Part shown: positions 12,796-24,548 of the stretch, in pieces | How positions within the stretch are numbered: position 1 is the stretch's first letter | Layout: every line of letters begins with the position of its first letter | Source of the DNA: Schistocephalus solidus | Lineage: Eukaryota > Platyhelminthes > Cestoda > Diphyllobothriidea > Diphyllobothriidae | NCBI GenBank assembly: GCA_017591395.1 | Contig: WEDG01000254.1 | Coordinates: 62,001 to 126,000, forward strand | Direction: 5' to 3' | Length of the DNA stretch: 64,000 nucleotides | The notes under the pieces: generated by a model | The model's database searches: none | Told to the model about the DNA's origin: nothing | Seen by the model: the letters and a program-made list of their open reading frames with translations, nothing else | Made by a program: the position numbers and the translations under genes

Positions 12796-12960
12796 CGCTA
12801 AAGACAGGGATAACCACTTCTTGCCTGTTATATGTCATCAGCCAGCCATACACAACTCCAGGTTTGGGGAACCTGGAAGTAAAGCCCGGGATCGTTAGTC
12901 CTTGATTTTATCGCTCTAACACTGATTAACGGGCTCACTGTCCTATCGGTTTCGATGGGA
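12796..12960 (-). mobile_element. SINE copy, degenerate
   Basis: Includes TAAAGACAGGGATAACCACT, ATCAGCCAGCCATACACAAC and a tRNA-like end (TCTAACACTGATTAACGGGC, then TATCGGTTTCGATGGG). The order matches the reverse-oriented SINE. Confidence 0.6.
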
Positions 12961-13869
12961 TATATTACCTGTCGTAGGAAGGGCGTTCACAGAGCTGGTT
13001 ACGTGACCTGATCTACATTGAGCCCCAAAGGCCCCTTGTCTTATCGGCAATGTTTTTCGACACGTACCAAAAAGGATTGCAGGAGGCTGAAGGAGGCACA
13101 AGGCATCAGAGATCCTGAATAAAGAGTAAGGTGGAAATCCCCATGATGGGGTTATTTGTTTGTGTGCGCGCGGTTAATTTACTGCCACTGTACAATAAAG
13201 AGGAAGGGACTAAAGCCGTGTAAGCGTCGGCTACCTGTACTTGACCAAGGACTGCCCTGACAGCGGATTGTTGTTTACGTTCCCGTGCCACTCAGCTAGC
13301 TCTGCCCACGTCAATGTGACTGTGTACATTTTCCATCCTCTGTTCATAAAAAATATAAACACAGCGGTTTCTGGGCCGTATTACATCACAAAGGGCAAAG
13401 CTTAGATAACACTGCTTGAAACTTTAAGTGTGCAAAGCCCGATGGTGGCAGCCCATTCTGTTCATAATTCCCCTGGTCAGGGATATGCCCAAACATTAGG
13501 GTTGCTGAATGTAGGATCAGGAAGGCACAAGGTACCAGTCGCAACACAAGACGGAAATCAGCATGACGCAGCCACTTTTATTGGCTGACGCGCGCGCAGT
13601 CTGTTTATGGCCGATGCAGTAATGAAAAGGACGCTGAAACCCAACAATCATCTACCGTACCAAGTGACGACCCTTTGTAACTCGCAGCTTTTACTTCTCG
13701 ATGGTGGCATCACACTAGACTCGCCCGGTCAAATTTAACCCAAAACAGAAGACTGCGGCATATGACTGCCTCCGCGATGAACGGACTAATGCTGGTAAGA
13801 ATGACCTCCCTAACAGGAAATCAAAACAGGAACTGCTCACAATAAAAGTGTCTTTACGTGAAAGTCCAG
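12961..13869. other. No supported gene; possible local duplication
   Basis: 13125-13190 and 13545-13610 share an order (GGAAATC..., TTATT..., GCGCGC..., TTTA) that suggests a diverged local repeat. No exon seen. Confidence 0.35.
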
Positions 13870-14040
13870 GAAAAAATGTTTTGTCCTATGGTTGGAGTTA
13901 GCGTTAAGATTGTAATTGAGTTGAGTTTGAATTGCTGTTAGGGCTATTGATAATTTTAGAAAGAAGGTTTGGGGTAGGCTTAGGGTTAAGAATAGGGTTG
14001 TGGTTTACGGTTATTAGGGTTAGAGTTGGGACAAAGGAAT
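13870..14040 (+). repeat. Degenerate TTAGGG-like tract
   Basis: Diverged GGTT(A)GGGTTA-type units, including TTATTAGGGTTAGAGTTGGG near its end. It resembles the telomere unit TTAGGG but is far from perfect. Confidence 0.6.
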
Positions 14041-15098
14041 ATTTACCATTCCTTGAATAGTACGCGGGGCCGCCATTACTCCTTGGGTTGGCATTCCTAT
14101 TGTCGTCTCCTGTTTAGGGGACCATATAAGTAATCTTTACTCAAATTTCAAATTCAGATGGATGATTTATGCTGAAGAGTATTTTAGTAACAAAGGCAAA
14201 ACTTTCTTTAGTAGGGGAGAGAAGAGGGGATCTAAGCTGCCGACGATTCTGCCATGTATAATTTCCGTGGAAATTAATGCGTGAACGTAGAGTAAATCCT
14301 TTAGAACAAAGCTTTCCAGATACGCTTCGAAAGATGTTGTGAATACATTATCTGAAAATCTATCACCTATTACGGAATAACCCCATAATATTTCCAAGCT
14401 GTCAGAAGTATACGACAGTTCGACCGTCGGGTTTTATGATGTCCATCGCATGCTTTAAATGTCATGACTTGCGCGTGAGTTAATTTTTAGTGATATTAGA
14501 CTTGTGTTGCAGCTACCGAACTCTCTCTTCCCTCACTCGTCCATACTCAATGTCGTGACAGTGTCACAAAGACTGGAGACTGGGTCCAGCGCAGATGTCG
14601 GACACGGTGAAATGCGCAGCGGAGCGTGCCGTCATGCTACTTGGTCCCCAACAAACACCTGACTAGGGTTTTGACACGGCAAAAACAGGATGAAAGCGAT
14701 GGCACGGATCTCAGATCCAACAGCCTGGGCCTCCGTGTCACACACCCTATTATACTCCACCCGATCACAGCCTAAACTTAGCCATGATGTTGCAAAACAA
14801 TACAAGGGACAGCGGTACGGACCCCAGCTCTGACATCCAGGGTCTGCGGTCCCCTACACATATCATATATAATCTGGTCAAAGCCTACGCTTGATCAGGA
14901 TTTACATGTAGCATTATGCGTGCGATACAGATCTCGCAGGTAGCTGAGAAGTCACATGGAGATGAGCCAGAAGACACAGTTCTCAATTACGCGATGGTTG
15001 CTTATGTTGGGTAGTGATGGCGGAGTGCAAGTGTGATGCATGCGTTGATGGAGAGACTGTGTGGTTGTGTGGGCGGGCCTACGGTGGCTTATCATAGG
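14041..15098. other. No supported feature
   Basis: No long frame or named repeat. Sits between the TTAGGG-like tract and a LINE tail. Confidence 0.5.
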
Positions 15099-16215
15099 CT
15101 ATCGCTGGAGGCGCATGTGGCCAAGTGGGCGCATGCGGTGAGTAAATCTGCATGACCAATGAGGACAGGATTGGAAGGCGATCTTAAGTCGATGGCGGTG
15201 GGGCTGTTGTTGTTGTTTTGCTGGTGGTGGTGGTCGTGTCAATGGGGGAGCTGGGGATGGTAGTGTTAATGGGAGTGCAAAGATGCGGTAGGTGTGTCCG
15301 CATTGCTTTGGATTCCGTTTGCATCGGTGCGCACGTGACCGAACAGACCCATGCGCTGAGAGAAATTGCGAGGGCCGTGGAAGCGGCGATCTCCGCTTTG
15401 TGTTGGTGCTCCAGACACTGGTTTGCCTGTCTCTGTGCGATAGATTCGCAAGTGACAGACCAGACCGACTTGCGAGGTGAAGATGCGGTCTCAATGAGGA
15501 CACAGTCCAAATCGAGTGCACATTGCTGGTGAAACGGGCGGTGGTGGTGTAAGTAGAAGATGTCAGTCGTCGGAATTGGGAGTGGGAGAAGTGGTGCCAG
15601 TTATGATCTTTGCTTCGAGTGACTCGGGTCTTGTGGCAGGGAGGATGGTGCCGGTGGGCGGAGATGGCGGAGCATCGGAAGTTTGATCCCCGGTGATGGC
15701 GATGGTCAACGTCGTGGGTTTTGAAGCAGGGGTGATAGTAGGAGTGTTTGTCGATTTAGAAGTTGATGTCGTCGAACTGTTGTTGCCCTTCGTCAGAAGA
15801 TTTCCGACGAGGCCGTCTCGCGCGCAGAATATGCCCTGGCAGCGTGGACATGTTGGGAAGGCTTGTGTATTGACGGTGTGGATCCGAGACGCTTGTGACT
15901 TATGAGCCGCTCGTTTGGCCTTGGCTGCGGCAATTCAGTTTGTTTCGTAGATTGTTGCACCAGTCCAGAATAAGATCCTCGTAGGTCACCGGGTTGATTT
16001 GCAGTCTCTTCAGAGGGTTCTTCAAGGTTCCTTGTAGCGTCGTTTTTGTCCTCCTTGTTAGCGAGCACTCGTGGTGACATCTCCTTCGAAAATTCGTTTG
16101 GCAGCCCCTCGGCCTCCATCCCCACCAAATGGCCGCTCCAACGCGGCTGCATTTGCCTCAGCATGGCGTGGATGCTGAGGATGCCGGTTTGTTCCAGTAT
16201 TTCGTGGGGTTAATC
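15099..16215 (-). mobile_element. 5'-truncated RTE-like LINE copy, zinc-finger tail only
   Basis: Minus-strand frames start at MLRQMQPRWSGHLVGM (16164), the block that follows the RT in this LINE family, and run to finger remnants such as HRTETGKPVSGAPT, CPHWSCRFTHRM and NLSHRDRQTS. Everything upstream of the RT end is missing, as expected for incomplete reverse transcription. Frameshifts are frequent. Confidence 0.8.
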
Positions 16216-17194
16216 CGGTCCGGTCATCTCAACCTCAGTATACTGGGGGGAGGAGGGCATCTGAGATGAAAGGACTTTAATTTGCAGTTTTGGTAGTACA
16301 CATTAGGTTATTATTTACCGTACTGATAGCACAGGTACTAGCAGCTGTGACTGCAGCCACCACCGGTATGGGTGTGCCCATCTGTGTATCTCCGGAAGAT
16401 TATGGCTGTGTTCCCTTTAAAGATGTATTTCCACGACTTTAAAATGCTGCTGTTATCCACGAATGAACAAATTGCCAAACTCATTGCTCAGTTATACCAT
16501 GGCTGTTGCTGTATTGCTCAGAATGCCTTCACTGCTACAAACTATTTAGTTCTTTACATGCGTATAAAGGACTGTCAAAGACTTCATTGAAATCTGAAAA
16601 TCAGGCTTCCTACGGCTCTGGCCATCTCACAACGTTCCACGAGAACTATCGTGTCAGAAAAGGCTTTAACGCGCTTCCAGCAATAACTGGTTGTTGTTTT
16701 TTTGCTGCAACCTTGAGCATCTGTGCAGGCCTTGCTCATTTTTTAGTCTATATGGTACACACATGTTCGGAGGAGCGATGGATGACAGCTGGCTATTCAT
16801 TCTGGTTTAATTAGCTTTTAACGCACTCGTTAATATGGTGGATTCTGGCAGTGAGTCAATAGCGAAACTTAATCTAACACAGTTTTATTGAAGGATAAGG
16901 TGTGTCATGATTTCTGTGTGGGTCTCAAGTTTGCACTGAAAAAGGTTTTTTTAATGTAAAGCAGTCGCAGACGGCCGCTCAAATGACGTGCTCGCCCGGA
17001 AGCCCCTTCTTAACTCACACAAGAGGCATGCGGTGAAACTATCGGCGCAGTAAAGATACTTCTGCTGACACAGAGTCTGTCGTTATTGGTCAAATCAGGT
17101 TTTAAAATAAGGCATCAAAAAGACAATGATGTTCTGTAACGTGATGCATAAGCACTGATCTAGCCTTGTTTATGTACCCAACCGCAACCGACAG
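16216..17194. other. No supported feature
   Basis: Short frames at 16372-16814 show no domain. Confidence 0.5.
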
Positions 17195-17530
17195 GACAAC
17201 AAGCCCCTAGCTCAATTCTTACAGCGTTGTACTTCTAATCGACAGGTTGCGGTTTCGAGTCTCAGGGATTGAACAACTGGGGGTTGGGTATAGCCAGCTG
17301 ATGACAGATAATCAGCCACAAATGATCATCCCCGTCTCTCTAGTCTTTGTGGGTAATGCTCCTCTGCCTATAATCGGAGTCATCGCAGGCTGCTGGCGGG
17401 ACTCGAGAGTGCGTCCCAAAGGACAACGGAATGAGCGTGTCCGTACCGCGATCGGTGAGCGCCCAGCTACAATTAAGAGTGCACAAGCAACGTGTCGTGG
17501 GCTCCGACAGAAACCAGGGACCAGAATGGG
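17195..17530 (+). mobile_element. tRNA-derived SINE copy with 3' extension
   Basis: Head with TAGCTCAATTC (A-box-like, 17208) and GGTTTCGAGTCTC (B-box-like, 17251), then GGGGTTGGGTATAGCCAGCT and the common body. The stretch after 17355 (GCTGCTGGCGGGACTCGAGA and on) is shared with 21560-21640 and 33775-33860, so the full unit is longer than the head plus body. Confidence 0.75.
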
Positions 17531-17559
17531 CCAACGGTCATGGTAAAGCCGTTTTACTG

Positions 17560-19079
17560 CTGGCAATGCTAGGACGGCGAACAGATGTAGCTACTGAAAT
17601 TCGGACAAGAGATTCAACAAGGCCTAGCAGGGGTGTTGAGTCAAAAACCCCTTAAGAGTGTGCTATCACACGACAGCTTAACCGCCGCAAGTAACGACGT
17701 CCAGTCCCCTCCAAGGAGAGTGCATTAGCGATTCGTGCGTGAACGTGTTTTTGGTAATCCAGTCTAACGCAGCACCCAACACACTCACTTCTCCCACACC
17801 TATCCTGTTCCAGTAGCAAATCCAACTCAAAACGACTGAAGGTGGGCGCGCAGTCAATGGTTGAAAAAGCACATTAATCCGCCTTGCGTGCTGCACACGA
17901 CCTGGCATTCAGAAGCTCCACAAAAGCCGGAATCCAATGGCGTGGCTCGGAGGTCATGAAAATGAGCGTCACAAGTCATGTTCAATGGGAGCTATTGCAG
18001 CCTGACCCTCCGCCTCCCCTCCCGATGACAACTTAGCCCACCAGTTGGCAGTCTTTTAAACTGCAACTCGCAACGCGCTGGACTAAAATAAGGACGGATC
18101 TGCCCTTCTCACGTCCCAGTGGCCTGACCGAGTCAAGTCGACTGAGGACAATTGCTGCCTGTGTGAAAGTACTCCGAACAGTACACTCGAGTTATGGGTC
18201 TTCTGATTAAAAGCCTGGTGCTCTACGAACTGACCTATACACTCACGCTGTTCAAATCTACCCCGGGTCCGATCAACTTCACGCAAGCACCGCGAGCTCA
18301 GCTAGTGCAAAAATTCCTCCACGGGAAAATTCGATCTAAAAAAGCAAACAGATGCGAACAGCCCCTTCTCGGTTCTAACCGCTCATCACTGCGTCCCGAC
18401 GCCTTAGCGATAAGAATTTTTTCTCGTCTGGCCTGAGATTCGAGCTTACGAATGCGGAACAACGCTCTAGGCCACTCCATAAATGGGTGCTGACCTTGCG
18501 TAGTGGGCTGTGTTCAAGCTCGGGAGGACCGCAATCTCACTGAGCGCAATAGCGCACAGTCAGACCTTAGCTTTTTTCATCTAAACAGGGCTTAGTGATT
18601 AAATGCCATTGTTAGGCCAGTCTTGCTTCCGAGCAAATTGACCGTGACTGCAGACCAAAATTTTCTGACCTAGTACAGGCCTTCCTCTTCGTACAAACTT
18701 TCGGGCGTTGTGAATGTGCGTACTTGTGGATGCACATTTGAATACTTTGGTACCACATAAAATGATGTCAAAAACCGAGGGAAGAACATTTCGAGTTGCG
18801 AACGACCGTTCGGAACGTGAATCGTTCGTAAGTTGAAGAGTGTCTGAATTCACCATGAGCTGCCATACCGCCACAGCTGTATCGCTGTGAGGGCGTCCGC
18901 TCTAGTCGAAGAAACAATCGCTAACTTAGGAAAGTTTCAGACATCTTTTGCGATGAGCTCTGGGTAGGGATGCCTTGTATGGCCGCCTCAACAGGAACCA
19001 CTCCGCCCGCTTACAGTAGGTGGCCATACGGTAAATTTTCGGAAGGGTAAATATACTGGTGTCTTAACGCTAACATAAA
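17560..19079. other. No supported gene
   Basis: Several 60-90 codon frames on both strands with no motif or splice support. Confidence 0.5.
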
Positions 19080-19250
19080 AGTAAACAGTGACCTTAATCT
19101 TAACCTCAGCACTACCCTAAACCTAAACCTTACGGTTAACACGATAATACTAATAGGCCTTAGCCTAACCATGATCCTAACCCCAATCATGACCTTAACC
19201 TTAAACCTAACCATTAACTTGACCCTAACCTTCACCTTAATGCTTAACAT
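19080..19250 (-). repeat. Degenerate CCTAAC-like tract
   Basis: Units such as CCCTAAACCTAAACCTTA and AACCTAACCATTAACTTGAC, the opposite orientation to the 13.9-kb tract. Confidence 0.65.
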
Positions 19251-20039
19251 AATTTCCTTGGAATTTAGCGCAACCTTGAAATCTCAGCCTTTGCTCGCAT
19301 AAACGACTATCATTGAAAACAGCAGAAAGTGGTTGTATATGTACAGCACCAAAGGTGACCCGAGGACAGACAAAATCTGGCACAACGTCTTCACATGCTC
19401 CGGACAGATGGAGCGAGAGAGATAGAGAGCGCGCGATTCTTCCTCGATAAGCGGCATCCAAACAGATGCAACAAAACCAGTAGCAGTAGCGAAGTTACAA
19501 GAAAACTGCGTCAGCATCGGCTGTGGCCGGCCACTGGTGAGCAAGAAGAGGAACTGAATGCATCAAGAAATAAAAATCGACGCGAAACCGCCAAAGTATC
19601 AAAGTTGACTCTTTCGATGTAAAAAGTGAATAAAATAAACAGAAGGAGGATGCGTGTGGGTGGCAAAACTCGGTCGTAACGAAAAAACCAGCCAAGGGAC
19701 AGAAACAGCAGAGGGAGCAGGGAGGAGAGGGTGTGTTGAATGAAATGCACCACGAGAATGTTCTTAAAGAGCCAGCTGAACTGGTCAAGAGACTGGATGA
19801 GCGGCACTTTTGGCAGCTAGTCCCACTGACACGGTGCTGGGACTGCTTTAACTGGAACGAGACACAGGACGAGAGAGAGGACAGAGACCCTCAGAAAGAC
19901 GGTGTGTGACGCTCGCCAGGGATGGATGAGACGGTCGCCTGATGCAACTGCAGAGAAACAAAAACGGCGGAAAAAATAGGATGCGGCAGTCAAGGGGGTG
20001 GCTGCACTCATACTTAGATAGTTCTACGAAAATTAGCAT

Positions 20040-20160
20040 GTTACAAGCCCATGACCAAACGTATTTTTTTTGGAAATTCATCACCAGGTCACTAAAATTA
20101 CATGTAGAATTAATGTTTGAGCTATGGACAGTGTTCATGAGTCCTGGGGGCAAAGGTTAG
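20040..20160 (+). repeat. Dispersed repeat shared with 44395-44510
   Basis: Both contain CACTAAAATTACA followed by GAGCTATGGAC, with similar flanks. No coding content seen. Confidence 0.55.
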
Positions 20161-20184
20161 TAAAACTCTTCGTTCCCACACCGT

Positions 20185-20316
20185 TTAGAGTCGGTCACGT
20201 AAGACAGGCGGCTTGTACGAATGTCTTCTGAAAACAGTGTTGAATTTGCAACCGGATGCTCCTAACACGCGTTGATGTAGACCCTTAGCGCAGTTTGCTG
20301 GTGCCTGGTAAACAAT
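20185..20316 (-). CDS. Tentative terminal exon paired with 20639-20400
   Basis: Opens IVYQAPANCAKGLHQRVLG and ends in a stop. The phase fits the upstream candidate exon, but the pyrimidine tract is short and no family is recognised. Confidence 0.2.
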   Translation of the reverse strand: MVYQAPANCAKGLHQRVLGASGCKFNTVFRRHSYKPPVLRDRL

Positions 20317-20399
20317 CTGAAAGGTTGCTTTGACGCCCAGTTGGTGGTTCCTATCGAGTAGATGTGCTAGAATTGAACTTAAAATCAATAAATTTTTAC

Positions 20400-20639
20400 C
20401 TTTAAATAGCAACGCACAACAGGGATCATCGTCACAGTACTGGTCGCTAACATCACCCCCGCGGCCATTTGCCAGGAGTTGTGATTACCACCTTCAAACT
20501 CGTCAGTAGCATCTTCGTCAGAGTAGGCAGCATCGCATAAGCAAACTTCAGAAGGTCTCAGTGTCATAAGAAAGGCTGCGCCACTATGGGCCATTAGCTT
20601 ACTAGCTCCATTATAATGTGGACTTGTTCCTGTAGCCAT
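20400..20639 (-). CDS. Possible first coding exon, unknown gene
   Basis: ATG in a good context (G at -3 and +4) with an in-frame stop 24 nt upstream. It is followed by 80 open codons ending AAAG|GTAAAA in phase 0. The product has a mixed N-terminus, an acidic SDEDATDEFEGG stretch, and a hydrophobic segment MAAGVMLATSTVTMIPVV that could span a membrane. Not recognised. A phase-0 continuation at 20316-20185 (43 codons then stop, weak acceptor CCTTTCAG) would make a 123-residue protein, but that link is tentative. It could also be a chance frame. Confidence 0.4.
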
Positions 20640-21152
20640 CACCAGAGACCGTACGCAGTCGGTTCAACAAGTGGCTCCCTCGCACTCATCCTCACCTCCC
20701 AACCGGCGGTTCCGTTCATGTGCACCCTGGCGACAAAGGGTTATGCGACGGACGCGGTTCGTTCACCATAAGCCGGGGAAATGGACTGTCCTCCATGCAA
20801 TGGATCCGCATTTTTGCCTAAAGCTTCAGGCGGTGAGCTTGACTACCCATCTTCGGAGACTTGAAACAACAAATAGACCCCTCCAGTGAACGTCTCTCCC
20901 TCTTTCGATTATCACAAAATTATTCTAATTATACTTGTCCATGCCACAGCATCCTTAAGGTATTCGGTTAAGGCTTTAAAATGTTCGCAATATACTGTAA
21001 ACGACACATTAGACATACACCTCAAGTGGTGACGCCTTTCTTACAAAACAACTGGCTGCTAACAATACGGCTCTCAAAATCAACGAGCTTAACTAACAAT
21101 ACATGCATATTTTCATAGGAATCTTGTATAAGCTATAATGTGGAAGAAAATT

Positions 21153-21335
21153 ACCAATAAAGACAAAGGGGACTGAGATGGCTATTTCTGGCTTATTAGC
21201 CGTCATCAGCCAGCCATAAGCAATCCCAGGTGTTTTTGCAACCCTCGAGGCTTTAACCTGTGTCCTGTTGGTTAGAACTAAAACGCTCTAACCATTGCAC
21301 CACGGGCTCGTCATCTTGTCGGTTGCGATCGGGTA
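21153..21335 (-). mobile_element. SINE copy
   Basis: Body TCTGGCTTATTAGCCGTCAT, then a reverse-oriented tRNA-like head ending AACCATTGCACCACGGGCTC and GTCGGTTGCGATCGGGTATA. Confidence 0.75.
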
Positions 21336-21467
21336 TATTAACAGACGGTAGAGAGACGGTCAACGATCGCGGTACGAGACATACTTGTCTCGATGTGCCT
21401 TAGGACCCACTCTTGAGATCCACTAGCAGCCACAAAGTGGCTAGTATTATAGGCAGAATAAAACTGC

Positions 21468-21700
21468 CGACAAAGGGAACCGGAATGGCCATTTTTTGCT
21501 GAATAGCCGTCATCAGTCAGACAGCCTTTGTCAGTAATGTCATTCTGCCTATACTATGAGTCGCTGTGCGGCTGCTGGCGGAGCTCCAGAGTGACCCCCA
21601 AGATAGAACGGGAAGAGAAGGTTCCATAAAGCGATCGGTGATTATTCACTCTACCAAAGCCATAACGTCTCTTGAAATGGAAAAGATGGGGTTGGTGATG
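21468..21700. mobile_element. SINE body plus 3' extension, rearranged
   Basis: CCGACAAAGGGAACCGGAAT in reverse orientation is followed by GTGCGGCTGCTGGCGGAGCT in forward orientation, and by TCACTCTACCAAAGCCATAA. These are parts of the same SINE family in a changed order, beside the copy at 21153-21335. Confidence 0.55.
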
Positions 21701-21749
21701 GTCAGCATGAGCTTGGGTGCGGTTCTCGTCGTACCAGCCACCCGCGTCT

Positions 21750-21925
21750 AGTCTTCTTGATACGAACGGGTGAGGGAAGAGAGAGTGCGGTGGAGGCGGC
21801 TGCGGCCCAAGTTTACTATCAGTTAAAAATAACTCACGCAGAAGTCACCGCGATTGCTTTTAACCTGCTGTGAAGCACGCGGTGTACATTTTTGAAGCCG
21901 ACGGTCGAACTGTCACTGTAGATTC
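21750..21925 (+). repeat. Dispersed ~450-bp repeat, 3' part
   Basis: GGTGAGGGAAGAGAGAGTGC through TAAAAATAACTCACGCAGAA and GACGGTCGAACTGTCA. Only the 3' half is present. Confidence 0.6.
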
Positions 21926-22529
21926 CCTACCTCATGAAATGTCAGTTGAAATTCTTAAATTTATTTGGGATTCGAAAAAATACTTAAGTAGGGTTGTCAT
22001 ATTGGTTTTCGTGCAGCCTAATCCCAAGATATATCAGTCACGGTAGGATGCCGGCTTTCGAATTAGCTTCTTACTGACCGTCTGCAAAAAGCGTACTCTG
22101 CAAAACCTGACTACTTAAGTAGTATCAATTCTTTTCATTGGTTTTCGAAGTTTTATAAATTCAAATATCTTTCATAGAAAACATTGACAAAAACATTCCT
22201 TGTGGTACTCATTCAGTAGCAAATTACACAAATTAAAGAACAGGCATCCTATGGTTTTAAAAAATTATATGAATCATCGAATAATTTTAAACCCCAACGG
22301 CCGTTGCACTTATATTCAAGGTTTCAAAACTATATGCTGCCAACATTTTCTCTGAGGAAAAATCACATATTTCTCGAGGATACAAGGAAGAGGTCACATA
22401 ATTCTTCTAAAATTTTGCAATCGATGTGAATGAGAAGAAGTAGATGCGACCACTTGGACAAGAGCTTTATTCGTATGACGTGAGGATTCCAAAGGGGTTC
22501 AGTGCATATTCCTTCCGATGGACAATCTG

Positions 22530-22945
22530 GCACGCTTAAAACTATCACGGTGCGCTAAAAGCCAAGGCTTGGAAGGTTTTCAACTGAAGGGATAACGCGG
22601 ACCGCGTGGTCAGCCCAGCGTAGGTTTTGTGTGGAGGGACTGACTGGCGGACGCAGAGTCAGGCTGCAATGGCCCCTACGGCACTCCCACTCCGTGGGGT
22701 CCAAGCCAGGTATGGCAGCACGCTTAGGGTTAGTTCCGGCCGCGCCAGCAACCCGCGCCCTCTCCCGCCTCCGGTCTTCTTGACTTGGTCATGACAGCAA
22801 ACCCAGGTGGGAGAGGTGGAGAGTGCGGTAAATGCAGCGCAAGTCTACTCTCGCTATTATCTAATTCACGCGTAAGTCACCGTCCCTACACCACCATTCT
22901 GTGGATCATACGGTGAATATCGTCGGATACCATGCGCGAACTGTT
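22530..22945 (+). repeat. Dispersed ~450-bp repeat, copy 2
   Basis: Same order as copy 1 (AAACTATCACGGTGCGCTAA, GGACTGACTGGCGGACGCAG, AAGTCACCGTCCCTACACCA) without the TAG array. Confidence 0.75.
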
Positions 22946-23402
22946 ACACAAAGCCGATAAAATTCTGCAATGAATATAGATGATGTTGTATGCTTAATAA
23001 GGAGCCTTAATAAACGCACAGATATAATGCTGTTCGAATGGACTGTTCACGGTCTTTAATAAGCTTATAATTACAAGATTTCGTAAAGCAAAAGGATCGT
23101 TTTTAAGTAGAAAATCGGAATATGTAATTTTTTTTACAAAAGTAACATGATAAAAAGGTCACTTTTTGTCTGCTTTCTATCAAGTACCCTCGGATTTAAA
23201 AGCGCATTAGAAACCCGAATTCTTCGCGTAAGCAAAATATCCTTTAATTTTGCTGCATGATAATCAATATTAGAATATTACGTAAGTAAACCGAAATAAC
23301 TTTTCAGACAGTTAGTTAACATTTCATGAGCTACGACACCCACTGAGTGAGCTTGCGATCAGGTAGTTGATTATAGCTCAATCAATTCGCCCGTCAACTT
23401 AC

Positions 23403-24394
23403 CCGATTAAGAGATCGTCGTCGGCGGAGTTTGTGATGCCGCAAGGGCGACTCAATGGGGCGATGCACTGGCGCTGTGGCGGCGGCGGAAAATGGTAATG
23501 GCCTAAGAGGTGTCAGAGCTGGGTAGTCCTCGGTAGGAGCAGATGGGCGATAGCGACCTGCCGGTGGTCGCTGGAGGTCCCCACGACCAGCCTCAGTTGT
23601 TAGACTAAACGGATATACAACATCCACACTGGCACCGCGAGAACGGAAAGAGCGGCGTAAACTACCCCGATGGTGAAACCTTGTCACACTGTTGCTGCCA
23701 CCACCGTCAGTAGTGACATAGTCCGTCTCCTCTAGGAACTGGTGTCTCGAGAGTTCGGGATCTGAAAGGGTCATCTGCTGAAATTCTTCATCTTCGTCGT
23801 TAATGAAATAGGAAGAACCCTCAGCCTCCTCATCCTCAACATCCTCCTCGTAGCCATCCTCGAGGGGAGCAGTGTCAGTCTTCGAGAGCAGGGTCGGCAT
23901 TATTTGAGAAGCGGCATTGCCATCTTTGGCGGTGACTGTTCTGTTCTGTTTATAATCCGAGGTAGGCAGATGATCGAAATCCAGACTGTTCTTTTCAAAT
24001 ATAAGGGAGGAGCGCCGTGGTCCAGATTTCAATGAGGTTGGCGGAAGATGTGTCGTCATTGAAAGGGCGGTGGAGGGAAGGTCAGTGGGTAGCCTTGAGG
24101 TAGGTTCTGCTGTTGCTGAAGTCTCCGATGGCGTGGTCGCACCGGAGACAGTTTTCGTGTCTGAGACTTTTCGGGGCAGGATATCGCGCACAGTGGTGAG
24201 GGTGGCTACGCTCGTAGAGGGCCGTTCAGAGACTGTATCCTGCCAGTTCTGACTGGTATAAAGCCAGTGTTCAGGCAGGGGGTGTGCCGACTCCTTCCCC
24301 GCCGGAAGAATCGCTGAGGAACCCAGCTCAAGACTACAGACTCGATCTGGGTGCATTATGCCATACAGGTTCAAGAGGCCCTTCTCCTCAGTTT
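23403..24394 (-). CDS. Unknown gene, large low-complexity exon
   Basis: 992 nt, starting with two bases of a split codon and ending in phase 0 at GTAAGT. It opens TEEKGLLNLYGIMHPDRV and has no stop until just past the donor. Upstream lies a TAG-array intron (24395-25857). Confidence 0.8.
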
Positions 24395-24489
24395 CTGTGG
24401 AAAGAAGTGATGGACAACATAAGAAAACTCACTGCACTTTGCACTATTAGTGTAGTAGTAATAGTAATAGTAGAAGAAGCAGCAGCAAC

Positions 24490-24548
<59 letters not shown>

